This document shows positions 7,208-15,143 of a DNA stretch of 33,694 nt, one piece after another. This stretch comes from Streptomyces silaceus (GTDB lineage: Bacteria; Actinomycetota; Actinomycetes; Streptomycetales; Streptomycetaceae): the NCBI RefSeq assembly GCF_001419745.1, contig NZ_LIRJ01000462.1, positions 1-33,694 on the forward strand. Direction: 5' to 3'. The stretch's first letter is position 1. Each line of letters starts with the position of its first letter. Under the pieces are notes generated by a model that saw nothing but the letters and a program-made list of their open reading frames with translations, did not search any database and was not told where the DNA came from. The position numbers and the translations under genes are program-made.

Positions 7208-8184
7208 AGCGTGCTCCAGTCGTGATCGGGATAGCGGTGCACGGGCGCCGACACGTCGTCGAGCGCCTGGCAGATCTCGTCAGGAAGACTAAGGGTCTCC
7301 ACTGACAATGCGGCCGTGAGCTGCTGCGCGTTGCGCGCGCCGATGATCGGGGCCGTCACTCCGGGGCGGTCGCGCACCCAGGCGAGGGCGACCTGCAGCG
7401 GGCTGGCCGCGAGCCCGTCGGCGGCCGTCGCGACCGCGTCGACGATGCGGCTCGCCGTGTCGTCCAGGTACGGCGCGACGAAGGCGGACATCTGGTCGGA
7501 GCCGCCGCGCGAGTCGGCGGGCGTGGAGTGACGGTACTTCCCCGTCAGCACGCCCCGGCCGAGCGGCGAGGAGGGCAGCAGCCCCACCCCCAGGTCCACG
7601 GCCGCGGGCAGCACCTCCCGCTCGACGCCGCGCTGCAACAGGGAGTACTCCATCTGCGTACTGGCCAGGCGCGTGCGCGTGCCGGGGTGGGCCAGCTGCC
7701 AGGTCGCGGCCTTGGCGAGCTGCCAGCCGCAGAAGTTGGAGACCCCCGCATAGCGGGCGCGCCCGCTGGTCACGGCTATGTCGAGGGCCTGCAGCGTCTC
7801 GTCCAGGGGGGTGCCCGGGTCGAAGGCGTGCACCTGCCACAGGTCCACGTGGTCCGTGCCGAGGCGGGCGAGCGAGGCGTCCAGGGCGGAGAGCAGATGC
7901 CCCCGGGAGCCGTCGAAACGGCGCTCGGGGTCCGGCACGCTGCCCGCCTTGGTCGCGATGACCAGATCGCGCCGGGGCACGAGCCGCTCCATGAGGCGCC
8001 CGAGCAGATATTCGGCCTCGCCGTCGCCGTACACGTCGGCGGTGTCGACGAGGGTGCCGCCCGCCTCCCAGAACACCTTCAACAGGTCGGCGGCGTCGTT
8101 CTCCTCGGTGTGACCCCAGGTGAGGGTGCCGAGTCCGATGCGGGACACGCGCAGGCCGGTCCGGCCGAGATGCCTCTGCTCCAT
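7204..8184 (-). CDS. Aldo/keto reductase
   Basis: 326 residues with a complete AKR (beta/alpha)8 signature. The start is MEQRHLGRTGLRVSRIGLGT. The catalytic tetrad is visible: D47 and Y52 in VDTADVYG, K79 in IATKAG and H119 in LWQVHAFD. The NADPH-site GVSNF motif and late PIIGARNAQQL are also present. AKRs reduce aldehydes and ketones with NADPH in the cytoplasm; the physiological substrate is not evident. An in-frame upstream extension to 8394 exists, but the MEQRHLG start matches family length, so 8184 was chosen. It is divergent from the LLM oxidoreductase and translationally coupled to the RecD-like gene downstream. Confidence 0.95.
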   Translation of the reverse strand: MEQRHLGRTGLRVSRIGLGTLTWGHTEENDAADLLKVFWEAGGTLVDTADVYGDGEAEYLLGRLMERLVPRRDLVIATKAGSVPDPERRFDGSRGHLLSALDASLARLGTDHVDLWQVHAFDPGTPLDETLQALDIAVTSGRARYAGVSNFCGWQLAKAATWQLAHPGTRTRLASTQMEYSLLQRGVEREVLPAAVDLGVGLLPSSPLGRGVLTGKYRHSTPADSRGGSDQMSAFVAPYLDDTASRIVDAVATAADGLAASPLQVALAWVRDRPGVTAPIIGARNAQQLTAALSVETLSLPDEICQALDDVSAPVHRYPDHDWSTL

Positions 8185-8300
8185 GGGCGCTGAGATTACT
8201 GGCCGGGCCCCCGGGGCGGGCGAGCCTGTGGACGAACCGGCGATTGTGGATAACTCGGCCACCGGTCCGAAGGAAGGGATCCTCCCGTTCCGCCCGTCAC

Positions 8301-8329
8301 TGACGGATCCGCCGGCGCGCGCTACAGTC
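8301..8329 (+). promoter_or_regulatory. Candidate promoter of the LLM oxidoreductase gene
   Basis: CTGACG (-35, 8301-8306), a 17-base spacer and TACAGT (-10, 8324-8329) resemble a HrdB-type promoter. The predicted start would be about 40 bases upstream of the ATG at 8378, and a purine-rich TAGGGGAT SD lies between. Confidence 0.5.
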
Positions 8330-8377
8330 CCCGGCACAGGGACGTTACTCATGAGTACATCGGTTAGGGGATCGGCC

Positions 8378-9433
8378 ATGCAGCTCGGGATCAACCTCGG
8401 CTACTGGGGCGCCGGGATGGACGCGGACAATCTCGCCGTCGCCAAGGAGGCCGACAGGCTCGGCTACGCGGTCTGCTGGGCCGCCGAGGCCTACGGCTCG
8501 GACGCCGCGACGGTGCTGTCCTGGGTGGCCGCGCAGACCGAACGCATCGACATCGGTTCCGCGATCTTCCAGATCCCGGCCCGGCAGCCCGCGATGACCG
8601 CCATGACGGCGGCCACGCTCGACTCGCTCTCCGGCGGCCGCTTCCGCCTCGGCCTCGGCGTCTCGGGCCCGCAGGTCTCCGAGGGCTGGTACGGCGTGAA
8701 GTTCGACAAGCCGCTGGCCCGCACCCGCGAGTACGTCGAGATCGTGCGCAAGGCCATGACGCGCGAGCGCCTGTCCTACGAGGGCGAGCACTGGACCCTG
8801 CCGCTGCCCGGCGGCCCCGGCAAGCCCATCAAGCTGACCGTCCACCCGCAGCGCGAGCACATCCCGCTGTATGTCGCCGCGATCGGCCCCAAGAACCTGG
8901 AGCAGACCGGCGAGATCGCCGACGGCGCCCTGCTGATCTTCCCGGCCGCCGAGCACCTGGAGGAGACCGCGATCCGGCATCTGCGCGCCGGGCGCGAGAA
9001 GGCCGGCAAGACGATGGAGGGCTTCGACATCGTCCCGACGCTGCCGCTCGCCGTCGGCGAGGACTCCCAGGTGGGCGCCCTCGCGGACATGTTCAGGCCC
9101 TACACCGCGCTGTATGTCGGCGGCATGGGCAGCCGCAAGCAGAACTTCTACAACCAGCTGGCGCGGCGCATGGGGTACGAGAAGGAGGCCGCCGAGATCC
9201 AGGACAAGTACCTGGCCGGCGACAAGGAGGGCGCCGCCGCCGCGGTGCCGCAGCAGCTGATCGACTCGACGACCCTGCTCGGTTCGGTGGACCGGATCGC
9301 CGACCGGATGCGGGCCTACGCCGCGGCCGGGGTCACCACGCTCACGCTGGCCCCCGCGGGCTTCACGCTGGACGAGCGGCTCGCCTCGCTGCGGGCCGGT
9401 ACGGAGGCCCTGGAGCGCGCCGGACTCGCGTAA
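8378..9433 (+). CDS. LLM-class F420/FMN-dependent oxidoreductase
   Basis: 351 residues of the luciferase-like monooxygenase TIM-barrel superfamily. Features include the N-terminal MQLGINLGYWGAGMDADNLAVAKEADRLGY, EAYGSDAATVLSWVAAQT, the core SGGRFRLGLGVSGPQVSEGWYG, VAAIGPKNLE and a late GSVDRIADRMRAYAAAGVTTLTL. The layout resembles actinobacterial F420-dependent members (MSMEG_2249/Mer-like) more than FMNH2 monooxygenases, so a hydride transfer with F420 is likely; the substrate is unknown. The ATG at 8378 (SD TAGGGG) was chosen over an in-frame extension that would run through the promoter region. Divergent from the aldo/keto reductase. A hairpin follows at 9498. Confidence 0.92.
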   Translation: MQLGINLGYWGAGMDADNLAVAKEADRLGYAVCWAAEAYGSDAATVLSWVAAQTERIDIGSAIFQIPARQPAMTAMTAATLDSLSGGRFRLGLGVSGPQVSEGWYGVKFDKPLARTREYVEIVRKAMTRERLSYEGEHWTLPLPGGPGKPIKLTVHPQREHIPLYVAAIGPKNLEQTGEIADGALLIFPAAEHLEETAIRHLRAGREKAGKTMEGFDIVPTLPLAVGEDSQVGALADMFRPYTALYVGGMGSRKQNFYNQLARRMGYEKEAAEIQDKYLAGDKEGAAAAVPQQLIDSTTLLGSVDRIADRMRAYAAAGVTTLTLAPAGFTLDERLASLRAGTEALERAGLA

Positions 9434-9497
9434 GGAGGCGCCGGAAGCGCGCGGGGAGGGCGCGGAGAAGCGCGCGCGGAGAAGAGAAGGATTTCTG

Positions 9498-9539
9498 CGG
9501 CCGTGGTGGGGGCTCGGGGGGTCTTCCCCGCCACGGCCG
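9498..9539 (+). terminator. Hairpin terminator after the LLM gene
   Basis: CGGCCGTGGTGGGG (9498-9511) pairs with CCCCGCCACGGCCG (9526-9539), 14 pairs with one G-T wobble and a 14-base loop. It lies 65 bases past the stop codon. Confidence 0.6.
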
Positions 9540-9640
9540 TCACGGAGAACAACGCGTCACGGGGCCCGCGGTTACGGCCTCAGGGGCGGTTGGCGTCCTT
9601 CGTTCGGCGGAGCTGACTTGTACAGCTGTTGCCCTGCCGT

Positions 9641-9675
9641 GAACCTCGCACTTGACTATTTCTTTGCGGAGGTTC
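9641..9675 (+). promoter_or_regulatory. Inverted repeat spanning a -35-like element upstream of the ferritin-like gene
   Basis: GAACCTC (9641-9647) and GAGGTTC (9669-9675) are perfect inverted copies flanked inside by CGCA and TGCG. Between them lies TTGACT (9652-9657), a good -35 match. The right arm is just upstream of the SD GGAGGT (9689-9694). It could be an operator; no regulator can be named. The surrounding gap 9434-9701 holds otherwise only the terminator at 9498. Confidence 0.35.
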
Positions 9676-9701
9676 GCACACAGGGCGTGGAGGTGCCAGT
9701 G

Positions 9702-10490
9702 ATGCTTTCGGCCAGGACTGTCTTCGAAGAGATCCTCGACAACGACGAGTCGTTCCGGCTCTTCTGCTCCATCGCGGCCAGCGGTGAGTCCCAGGGCGGC
9801 TGGGAGAACGGCCGCATCGCCGCCCTCGTCCCCGAGGACGAGCGCGCGCTCGCCCCCAAGATCGCCCGGCACGGCGCCGACGAGGACAAGCACGGCAGGA
9901 TCTTCAACGCCCTGATGAAGAAGCGCGGCCTGCGGCCCGTCGACGTACCGCACGAGACCGACTACACCATGCTCCTGGAGAAGCACGGCATCGGCCTCGC
10001 GCACGAGCAACTGAAGGCCGAGCGGCCGCTCACCGTGCAGGACGTCGTCACGTATCTCGCCCACAGCAGGGTCACCGAACAGCGCGCCTCCGAGCAGATG
10101 CGGCTGCTGCTCAGGTACTTCGCCGACCACCCGGACATCGGCCGCGCGGTGCGGATGATCTCCCACGACGAGGACAACCACCTGGCCTACTGCCACGAGG
10201 AGTTGCTGCGCTTCGCCCGCGCCGGGCACGGCCACGCCATCCAGCGGACCCTGCGCGAGTGCGCCCTGGCCGAGATCCGCGTCTACCGCGACGTGAGCCT
10301 CGCCGTGATGGACCACATGGGGCGCATCCTCGGATGGTCCCCGGCCAAGCGGAGACTGCTCGCCGCCGGCATCCACGGCGTGTACGGGTACGAGCGGCTC
10401 GGCGGCTGGCGGCGCATGGTCTCCCTGACGATGCCCGAGCGGCGCGACGCCCTGGGCGGGCCCGCGGCGTCGGCCCCCGAGTTCGCCTGA
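9702..10490 (+). CDS. Ferritin-like diiron-domain protein
   Basis: 262 residues, all-helical. It has the carboxylate/His pattern of a ferritin-like four-helix bundle: E61-D-K-H64, E126 (RVTEQRASEQ) and E157-D-N-H160, that is, two ExxH motifs on separate helices. No signal peptide or ferroxidase pore motif of classical ferritin is seen. Members of this superfamily are diiron oxidases, rubrerythrins or iron stores; this one is close to uncharacterised Streptomyces 'ferritin-like domain' proteins. The ATG at 9702 is preferred over the upstream ATG at 9618 because GGAGGT (9689-9694) lies 8 bases before it and the extension reads through a promoter-like inverted repeat. It is convergent with corA, only 21 bases from its stop. 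Confidence 0.85.
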   Translation: MLSARTVFEEILDNDESFRLFCSIAASGESQGGWENGRIAALVPEDERALAPKIARHGADEDKHGRIFNALMKKRGLRPVDVPHETDYTMLLEKHGIGLAHEQLKAERPLTVQDVVTYLAHSRVTEQRASEQMRLLLRYFADHPDIGRAVRMISHDEDNHLAYCHEELLRFARAGHGHAIQRTLRECALAEIRVYRDVSLAVMDHMGRILGWSPAKRRLLAAGIHGVYGYERLGGWRRMVSLTMPERRDALGGPAASAPEFA

Positions 10491-10511
10491 GCCGGGGCCG
10501 CCGCCCGCGCG

Positions 10512-11519
10512 CTACAGCCAGCCGCGGCGCTTGAACATCCGGTACAGGGCGACCTCCAGGACGGCCATCAGGACGATCACGGCGGGGTAGGCCCACCACC
10601 AGTGCAGCTCCGGCATGTGGTCGAAGTTCATGCCGTAGACCCCCGCGATCATCGTGGGGACCGCCGCCATGGCCGCCCACGCGGAGATCTTCCGCATGTC
10701 GTCGTTCTGGCGCACGCTCATCTGCGCCAGATGCGCCGACAGGATGTCCGTCACCAGCCGGTCCAGGCCCTCCACCCCTTCGTTGACGCGCGTCAGGTGG
10801 TCGTTGACGTCGCGGAAGAAGGGCTGCGCCGTCTCGTCCACGAACGGCACGGAGGCGCCGAAGGGGCCCGCCCCGGACAGGCGCGCGAGAGGCAGCGCCA
10901 AGGGACCCGTGGCCCGCCGGAACTCGAGGATCTGCCGCTTGAACGTGTAGATGCGGGACGCCGTGTTGCGCGAACCCCCGCCGTCCGGCGAGAACACCTC
11001 CGTCTCCAGGACCTCCAGGTCGGCCTGGAGCTCGTCGGCGACCTCCAGGTAGTGGTCCACCGAGGCGTCGGCGATCGAGTACAGGACCGCCGTCGGGCCG
11101 TGCCGGAGGACGTCCGGGTCGGCCTCCAGGCGGTGGCGCACGACGCCCAGCGGCGCGCCCTCGCCGTGGCGGACGGTCACCACGAACGAGTCGCCCACGA
11201 AGATCATGACCTCGCCGGAGGAGACCGCGTCGCTGTCCGGCTCGTACACGACCGGCTTGAGGACCATGAACAGCGAGTCGTCGTAGACCTCCAGCTTGGG
11301 CCGCTGATGCGCCTTGAGGGCGTCCTCCACGGCCAGCGGATGCAGCCCGAACTCCTGGCTGACCTTGTCGAACTCGTTCTCCGTCGGCTCGTGCAGACCG
11401 ATCCACACGAACGCGTCCCCGCTCGCCCGTGCCTCGTCCAGGGCGTCGGAGAAGTCCTCGGGGCCCTCGGTCCGTCGCCCCTCGCGGTAGATGGCGCAGT
11501 CGACGATCACACCGCGCAT
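10512..11519 (-). CDS. corA: CorA-family magnesium/divalent cation transporter
   Basis: 335 residues. A soluble N-terminal funnel (about 1-270) has helices such as DELQADLEVLETEVFSP and FFRDVNDHLTRVNEGVEGLDRLVTDILSAHLAQMSVRQND. Two C-terminal transmembrane helices follow, WAAMAAVPTMIAGVYGMNF and AYPAVIVLMAVLEVALYRMF. The pore signature GMN is at 296-298, with the periplasmic loop reading FDHMPEL rather than the classical MPEL directly after GMN. CorA forms homopentameric Mg2+ channels in the cytoplasmic membrane. The start at 11519 was chosen over 11546 because GGAGGTTGGGAAGA precedes it. Divergent from the phosphatase gene. Confidence 0.95.
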   Translation of the reverse strand: MRGVIVDCAIYREGRRTEGPEDFSDALDEARASGDAFVWIGLHEPTENEFDKVSQEFGLHPLAVEDALKAHQRPKLEVYDDSLFMVLKPVVYEPDSDAVSSGEVMIFVGDSFVVTVRHGEGAPLGVVRHRLEADPDVLRHGPTAVLYSIADASVDHYLEVADELQADLEVLETEVFSPDGGGSRNTASRIYTFKRQILEFRRATGPLALPLARLSGAGPFGASVPFVDETAQPFFRDVNDHLTRVNEGVEGLDRLVTDILSAHLAQMSVRQNDDMRKISAWAAMAAVPTMIAGVYGMNFDHMPELHWWWAYPAVIVLMAVLEVALYRMFKRRGWL

Positions 11520-11559
11520 TCTTCCCAACCTCCACACCGGACGCACCTCCTCGGGCGCT

Positions 11560-11565
11560 TAGGCT
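11560..11565 (+). promoter_or_regulatory. -10 box of a probable leaderless phosphatase message
   Basis: TAGGCT lies 7 bases upstream of the ATG at 11573 with no SD between, the spacing expected for a transcript beginning at the start codon. Confidence 0.45.
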
Positions 11566-11572
11566 GAGCCGC

Positions 11573-12259
11573 ATGCCCACGCTGATCCTCGTCCGCCACG
11601 GACGCTCCACGGCCAACACCGCGGGCCTGCTCGCCGGGTGGACCCCCGGCGTGGCCCTCGACGAGCGCGGCGCCGCCCAGGCCGCCGCGCTGCCCGAACG
11701 GCTCGCCCCGCTGCCCCTCGCCGAGGTCGTCACGAGCCCCCTGCAGCGCTGCCGGGAGACCGTGGCGCCGCTGCTCGCCGCGCGCCCCGGACTGCAGGCG
11801 CACACCGAGGACCGCATCGGCGAGTGCGACTACGGCGACTGGTCGGGCCGCAAGCTCGCCGAGCTCGCCGACGAGCCGCTGATGGAGGTCGTCCAGCGCC
11901 ACCCCTCCGCCGCGGCCTTCCCGGGCGGCGAGTCCATGCGCGCCATGCAGACCCGCGCGGCCGAAGCGGTCCGCGAGTGGAACGAGCGCGTCGAGCGCGA
12001 GCACGGCGAGGACGCCGTGTACCTGATGTGCTCGCACGGCGACATCATCAAGTCGCTCGTCGCGGAGGCCATCGGGCTGCACCTCGACCTGTTCCAGCGC
12101 ATCTCCGTGGAACCCTGCTCCGTCACCGTCATCCGCTACACGCGGCTGCGCCCCTTCCTCGTACGCCTCGGTGACACCGGGGACTTCGCCTCGCTCGCGC
12201 CGCGCGAGCAGCCGTCCGGCAGCGATGCCACGGTGGGGGGCGGTGCGGGCGCACCGTGA
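11573..12259 (+). CDS. Histidine phosphatase family protein (MSMEG_4193-type putative phosphomutase)
   Basis: 228 residues. The phosphoglycerate-mutase fold is marked by the RHG motif at 8-10 (catalytic H9), R/E partners in TSPLQRCRET and IGECDYGDWSGRKL, and the second histidine in CSHGDIIKSL. The order phosphatase, DUF3090, SCO1664-family, MshC is a conserved actinobacterial block, and this copy matches the family once named MSMEG_4193 putative phosphomutase. The substrate is unknown; the constant link to mycothiol ligase makes a role in the same metabolism plausible but unproven. A TAGGCT -10 box 7 bases before the ATG and the absence of an SD indicate a leaderless message. Confidence 0.93.
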   Translation: MPTLILVRHGRSTANTAGLLAGWTPGVALDERGAAQAAALPERLAPLPLAEVVTSPLQRCRETVAPLLAARPGLQAHTEDRIGECDYGDWSGRKLAELADEPLMEVVQRHPSAAAFPGGESMRAMQTRAAEAVREWNERVEREHGEDAVYLMCSHGDIIKSLVAEAIGLHLDLFQRISVEPCSVTVIRYTRLRPFLVRLGDTGDFASLAPREQPSGSDATVGGGAGAP

Positions 12260-12272
12260 TCGTCACCCGCAG

Positions 12273-12278
12273 TAGGGT
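12273..12278 (+). promoter_or_regulatory. Candidate -10 box upstream of DUF3090
   Basis: TAGGGT lies 37 bases before the GTG at 12315, leaving room for a short leader that contains the SD GGAGA (12304-12308). Confidence 0.35.
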
Positions 12279-12314
12279 GAAGCCGACTTGCAGTCGAATC
12301 AATGGAGACAGGAC

Positions 12315-12905
12315 GTGTCCCGTCAGGTGTTCCTCTACGACCCGCCCGAGCGTTTCGTCGCGGGAACAGTCGGGCTGCCCGGACGGCGTACCTTCTTCCT
12401 CCAGGCCTCCGCGGGCATCAGGGTGACCAGCGTCGCCCTGGAGAAGACCCAGGTGGCCGCGCTCGCCGAGCGCATGGAGGAGCTCCTCGACGAGGTCGTG
12501 CGCCGCAGCGGCGGCAATGCCGCCGTGCCGGCCGTCGCGCCCTCCGAGATCGCCGACAGCGCGCCGCTCGACTCCCCCGTCGAGGAGGAGTTCCGCGTCG
12601 GCACCATGGCGCTCGCCTGGGACGGCGCGGAGGAGCGGATGATCGTCGAGGCGCAGGCCCTCGTCGAACTGGACGCCGACTCCGAGGACGACCTCGCCGA
12701 GGCCGAGGAGCGCCTCCTCCAGGACGAGGAGAACGGCCCGCCGATGCTGCGCGTCCGGCTCACCGGCGCGCAGGCCCGCGCCTTCGCCAAGCGCGCCCTC
12801 GACGTCGTCAACGCCGGCCGCCCGCCGTGCCCGCTGTGCAGCCTCCCGCTCGACCCGGAAGGACACGTATGCCCGCGCCAGAACGGATACCGGCGGGGAG
12901 CGTGA
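12315..12905 (+). CDS. DUF3090 family protein with C-terminal zinc-ribbon-like cysteines
   Basis: 196 residues, start MSRQVFLYDPPERFVAGTVG, which is the typical opening of actinobacterial DUF3090 (SCO1665-type). Long helical stretches follow (LAERMEELLDEVVRR; DDLAEAEERLLQDEENG). The C-terminus CPLCSLPLDPEGHVC forms a CxxC..C pattern that likely binds zinc or is redox active. Function is not established. GTG at 12315 has GGAGACAGGAC upstream and gives the family's usual length. The gene overlaps the next one by 37 bases if that gene uses its ATG at 12869, a sign of tight co-expression. Confidence 0.93.
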   Translation: MSRQVFLYDPPERFVAGTVGLPGRRTFFLQASAGIRVTSVALEKTQVAALAERMEELLDEVVRRSGGNAAVPAVAPSEIADSAPLDSPVEEEFRVGTMALAWDGAEERMIVEAQALVELDADSEDDLAEAEERLLQDEENGPPMLRVRLTGAQARAFAKRALDVVNAGRPPCPLCSLPLDPEGHVCPRQNGYRRGA

Positions 12906-13693
12906 CCGTCCAGGATCCCGTCGAGCTCCTCACCCGCGGGGAGCTGACCGTGCGCGGGCGCATCCGCGAGGCCTCGAACGCCGTGCTCTACTGCACGGTC
13001 GCGTACGAGGGCCGGGAGGCCGCCTGCGTCTACAAGCCCGTCGCCGGGGAGCGCCCCCTGTGGGACTTCCCCGACGGCACGCTCGCGCAGCGCGAGGTCG
13101 CCGCGTACGAGGTGTCGCTGGCCACCGGCTGGGACCTCGTGCCGCCGACCGTGCTGCGCCAGGGCCCGCACGGCGAGGGCATGTGCCAGCTGTGGATCGA
13201 GGACTCCGGCGACGCGGAGCTGCTCGCCCTGGTCGACGGCGAGGAGGCGGGCGAGGGCTGGAAGGCGGTCGGCCTCGCGCAGGTCGACGAGGAGCGCACG
13301 GCGCTGCTCGTGCACGCCGACGACGTACGGCTGCGGCGGCTCGCCGTCCTCGACGCGGTGATCAACAACAGCGACCGCAAGGGCGGTCATCTGCTGGCCG
13401 CCGACGGCCGCCTCTACGGCATCGACCACGGGGTCACCTTCCACGCCGAGAACAAGCTGCGCACGCTCCTGTGGGGCTGGGCGGGGGAGCCGCTGACCGA
13501 CGAGGCGGTCGAGGTCCTGCGGTCCCTGCGGGACGGGCTCAAGGAGGGCGCCGCCCTCGCGGAGCGGCTCGGCGGGCTGATCACCGGCGCGGAGACCGAG
13601 GCGCTGCGCGCGCGGGTGGCGGCGCTCCTGGAGTCCGGGCGGCACCCGGAGCCGTCCGGGGACTGGCCCGCCATTCCCTGGCCGCCGGTGTGA
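12869..13693 (+). CDS. SCO1664 family protein (PI3/4-kinase-like fold)
   Basis: 274 residues of the actinobacterial SCO1664 family. The N-terminal lobe has GRIREASNAVLYCTV and ACVYKPVAGERPLWDFPDGTLAQREVAAYE, containing the likely ATP-binding Lys and an Arg-Glu pair. The catalytic-loop equivalent is LDAVINNSDRKGGHLL and the metal-binding equivalent GIDHGVTFH. These resemble HipA or PI4-kinase-like enzymes, with His where the loop Asn is usual. A kinase activity is therefore possible but not shown. ATG at 12869 has GGAAGGA 6 bases upstream; an in-frame GTG at 12902 overlapping the DUF3090 stop is an alternative, but its SD would be too close. It precedes mshC by 61 bases. Confidence 0.92.
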   Translation: MPAPERIPAGSVTVQDPVELLTRGELTVRGRIREASNAVLYCTVAYEGREAACVYKPVAGERPLWDFPDGTLAQREVAAYEVSLATGWDLVPPTVLRQGPHGEGMCQLWIEDSGDAELLALVDGEEAGEGWKAVGLAQVDEERTALLVHADDVRLRRLAVLDAVINNSDRKGGHLLAADGRLYGIDHGVTFHAENKLRTLLWGWAGEPLTDEAVEVLRSLRDGLKEGAALAERLGGLITGAETEALRARVAALLESGRHPEPSGDWPAIPWPPV

Positions 13694-13725
13694 TCCGCAC
13701 TGATATGTAGATCCCCACTCGTATA

Positions 13726-13748
13726 CGGACGCCCCGTCCGGTTACGCT
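13726..13748 (+). promoter_or_regulatory. Candidate mshC promoter: -10 box with adjacent small palindrome
   Basis: TACGCT (13743-13748) lies 6 bases before the mshC ATG, suggesting a leaderless message. Directly upstream CGGACG and CGTCCG form a palindrome with a 3-base centre (13726-13740), a possible operator or the end of the preceding transcript. Confidence 0.4.
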
Positions 13749-13754
13749 CATGGC

Positions 13755-14984
13755 ATGCATGCCTGGCCCGCTTCTGAGGTCCCCGCCCTTCCCGGCAAGG
13801 GCCGCGACCTCCGGATCCACGACACCGCGACCGGCGGACTCGTCACCCTCGACCCCGGTCCCGTCGCCCGTATCTACGTCTGCGGCATCACCCCGTACGA
13901 CGCGACCCACATGGGTCACGCGGCGACCTACAACGCGTTCGACCTCGTGCAGCGCGTGTGGCTCGACACCAAGCGGCAGGTTCACTACGTCCAGAACGTG
14001 ACCGACGTGGACGACCCGCTCCTGGAACGCGCCAACCGCGACGGCAAGGACTGGGTCGAACTCGCCGAGGGCGAGACCGCCCTGTTCCGTGAGGACATGA
14101 CCGCGCTGCGGCTCCTGCCGCCGAAGCACTACATCGGAGCCGTCGAGGCGATACCCGGCATCGTGCCGCTCGTCGAACGGCTGCGGGACATGGGTGCCGC
14201 CTACGAGCTCGAGGGCGACGTCTACTTCTCCGTCGAGTCCGACGCGCACTTCGGGGAGGTGTCCGGGCTCGACGCGGCCGCCATGAAGCTGCTCTCCGCC
14301 GAGCGCGGCGGCGACCCGGAGCGGCCGGGCAAGAAGGACCCGCTCGACCCGATGCTCTGGATGGCGGCCCGCGAGGGCGAGCCGAGCTGGGACGGCGGCT
14401 CCCTGGGCCGCGGCAGGCCCGGCTGGCACATCGAGTGCGTGGCCATCGCCCTCGACCACCTGGGGATGGGCTTCGACGTGCAGGGCGGCGGCTCCGACCT
14501 CGCCTTCCCGCACCACGAGATGGGCGCCTCGCACGCGCAGGTCCTGACCGGCGAGTTCCCCTTCGCCAAGGCGTACGTCCACGCCGGCATGGTCGCCCTG
14601 GACGGCGCGAAGATGTCCAAGTCCAAGGGCAACCTCGTCTTCGTGTCGCAGCTGCGGCGCGACGGCGTCGACCCGGCCGCGATCCGGCTCGCCCTCCTCG
14701 CGCACCACTACCGCGCGGACTGGGAGTGGACCGACTCCGTCCTGACGGAGGCCGTGGCGCGGCTCGGCCGCTGGCGTGCCGCCGTCTCCCGCCCCGACGG
14801 CCCCGCCGCCGAGGCGCTGGTCGAGGAGATCCGCGACGCCCTGGCCAACGACCTGGACGCCCCGGCCGCGCTCGCCGCGGTCGACCGCTGGGTCGCCCGC
14901 CAGGACGCCGAGGGCGGCACGGACGAGGGCGCGCCCGGCGTCGTCTCCCGCGCCGTCGACGCGCTGCTCGGCGTGGCCCTGTAG
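13755..14984 (+). CDS. mshC: Mycothiol ligase MshC (cysteine:GlcN-Ins ligase)
   Basis: 409 residues. MshC joins L-cysteine to 1-O-glucosaminyl-inositol using ATP, the third step of mycothiol synthesis. It is a cysteinyl-tRNA synthetase paralogue lacking the anticodon domain, as here: the protein ends soon after the catalytic fold. Visible are IYVCGITPYDATHMGHA (C43 is a zinc ligand; H52-M-G-H55 is the HIGH motif), PGWHIECVA, FPHHEMGASHAQ and KMSKS (286-290). Start MHAW at 13755 is used; a nearer-upstream ATG at 13750 is in another frame. A TACGCT -10 box 6 bases before the ATG suggests a leaderless message. A terminator hairpin follows at 15066. The gene assignment is very secure. Confidence 0.97.
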   Translation: MHAWPASEVPALPGKGRDLRIHDTATGGLVTLDPGPVARIYVCGITPYDATHMGHAATYNAFDLVQRVWLDTKRQVHYVQNVTDVDDPLLERANRDGKDWVELAEGETALFREDMTALRLLPPKHYIGAVEAIPGIVPLVERLRDMGAAYELEGDVYFSVESDAHFGEVSGLDAAAMKLLSAERGGDPERPGKKDPLDPMLWMAAREGEPSWDGGSLGRGRPGWHIECVAIALDHLGMGFDVQGGGSDLAFPHHEMGASHAQVLTGEFPFAKAYVHAGMVALDGAKMSKSKGNLVFVSQLRRDGVDPAAIRLALLAHHYRADWEWTDSVLTEAVARLGRWRAAVSRPDGPAAEALVEEIRDALANDLDAPAALAAVDRWVARQDAEGGTDEGAPGVVSRAVDALLGVAL

Positions 14985-15008
14985 CGGTCGTCCCCGCCGA
15001 GGCCGACC

Positions 15009-15042
15009 GCCCTTCGGGCTCGTCCTCAGGCGCCGGACGGGC
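15009..15042. repeat. Dispersed Streptomyces intergenic repeat
   Basis: GCCCTTCGGGCTCGTCCTC followed by AGGCGCCGGACGGGC is a sequence I recognise as a short palindromic-type element found many times between genes in Streptomyces genomes. Here it lies just past the mshC stop. Recognition is from memory; a genome search would confirm the copy number. Confidence 0.55.
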
Positions 15043-15065
15043 CGCGTTCCTGTCCTCTCCACCGA

Positions 15066-15098
15066 ATGGGCCGCTCCGGAAATCCAGGAGCGGCCCAT
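15066..15098 (+). terminator. Terminator hairpin after mshC
   Basis: ATGGGCCGCTCC and GGAGCGGCCCAT form a perfect 12-bp stem with a 9-base loop, 81 bases past the mshC stop. Confidence 0.7.
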
Positions 15099-15143
15099 CA
15101 AAGTCCATGGCCCCGGGGCGCGTTGAGGCGCTAGACCTCCGCC

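Noticed and set aside
5130..7292. 720-codon plus-strand frame opposite the RecD-like gene
   Set aside because: The Ser/Ala/Arg-rich translation is the mirror of GC-rich codons; the minus-strand frame carries recognisable helicase-like motifs and GTGA coupling.
8185..8394. N-terminal extension of the aldo/keto reductase
   Set aside because: It lengthens the protein by 70 residues with no AKR similarity and would run through the divergent LLM promoter; MEQRHLGRTG is the family-like start.
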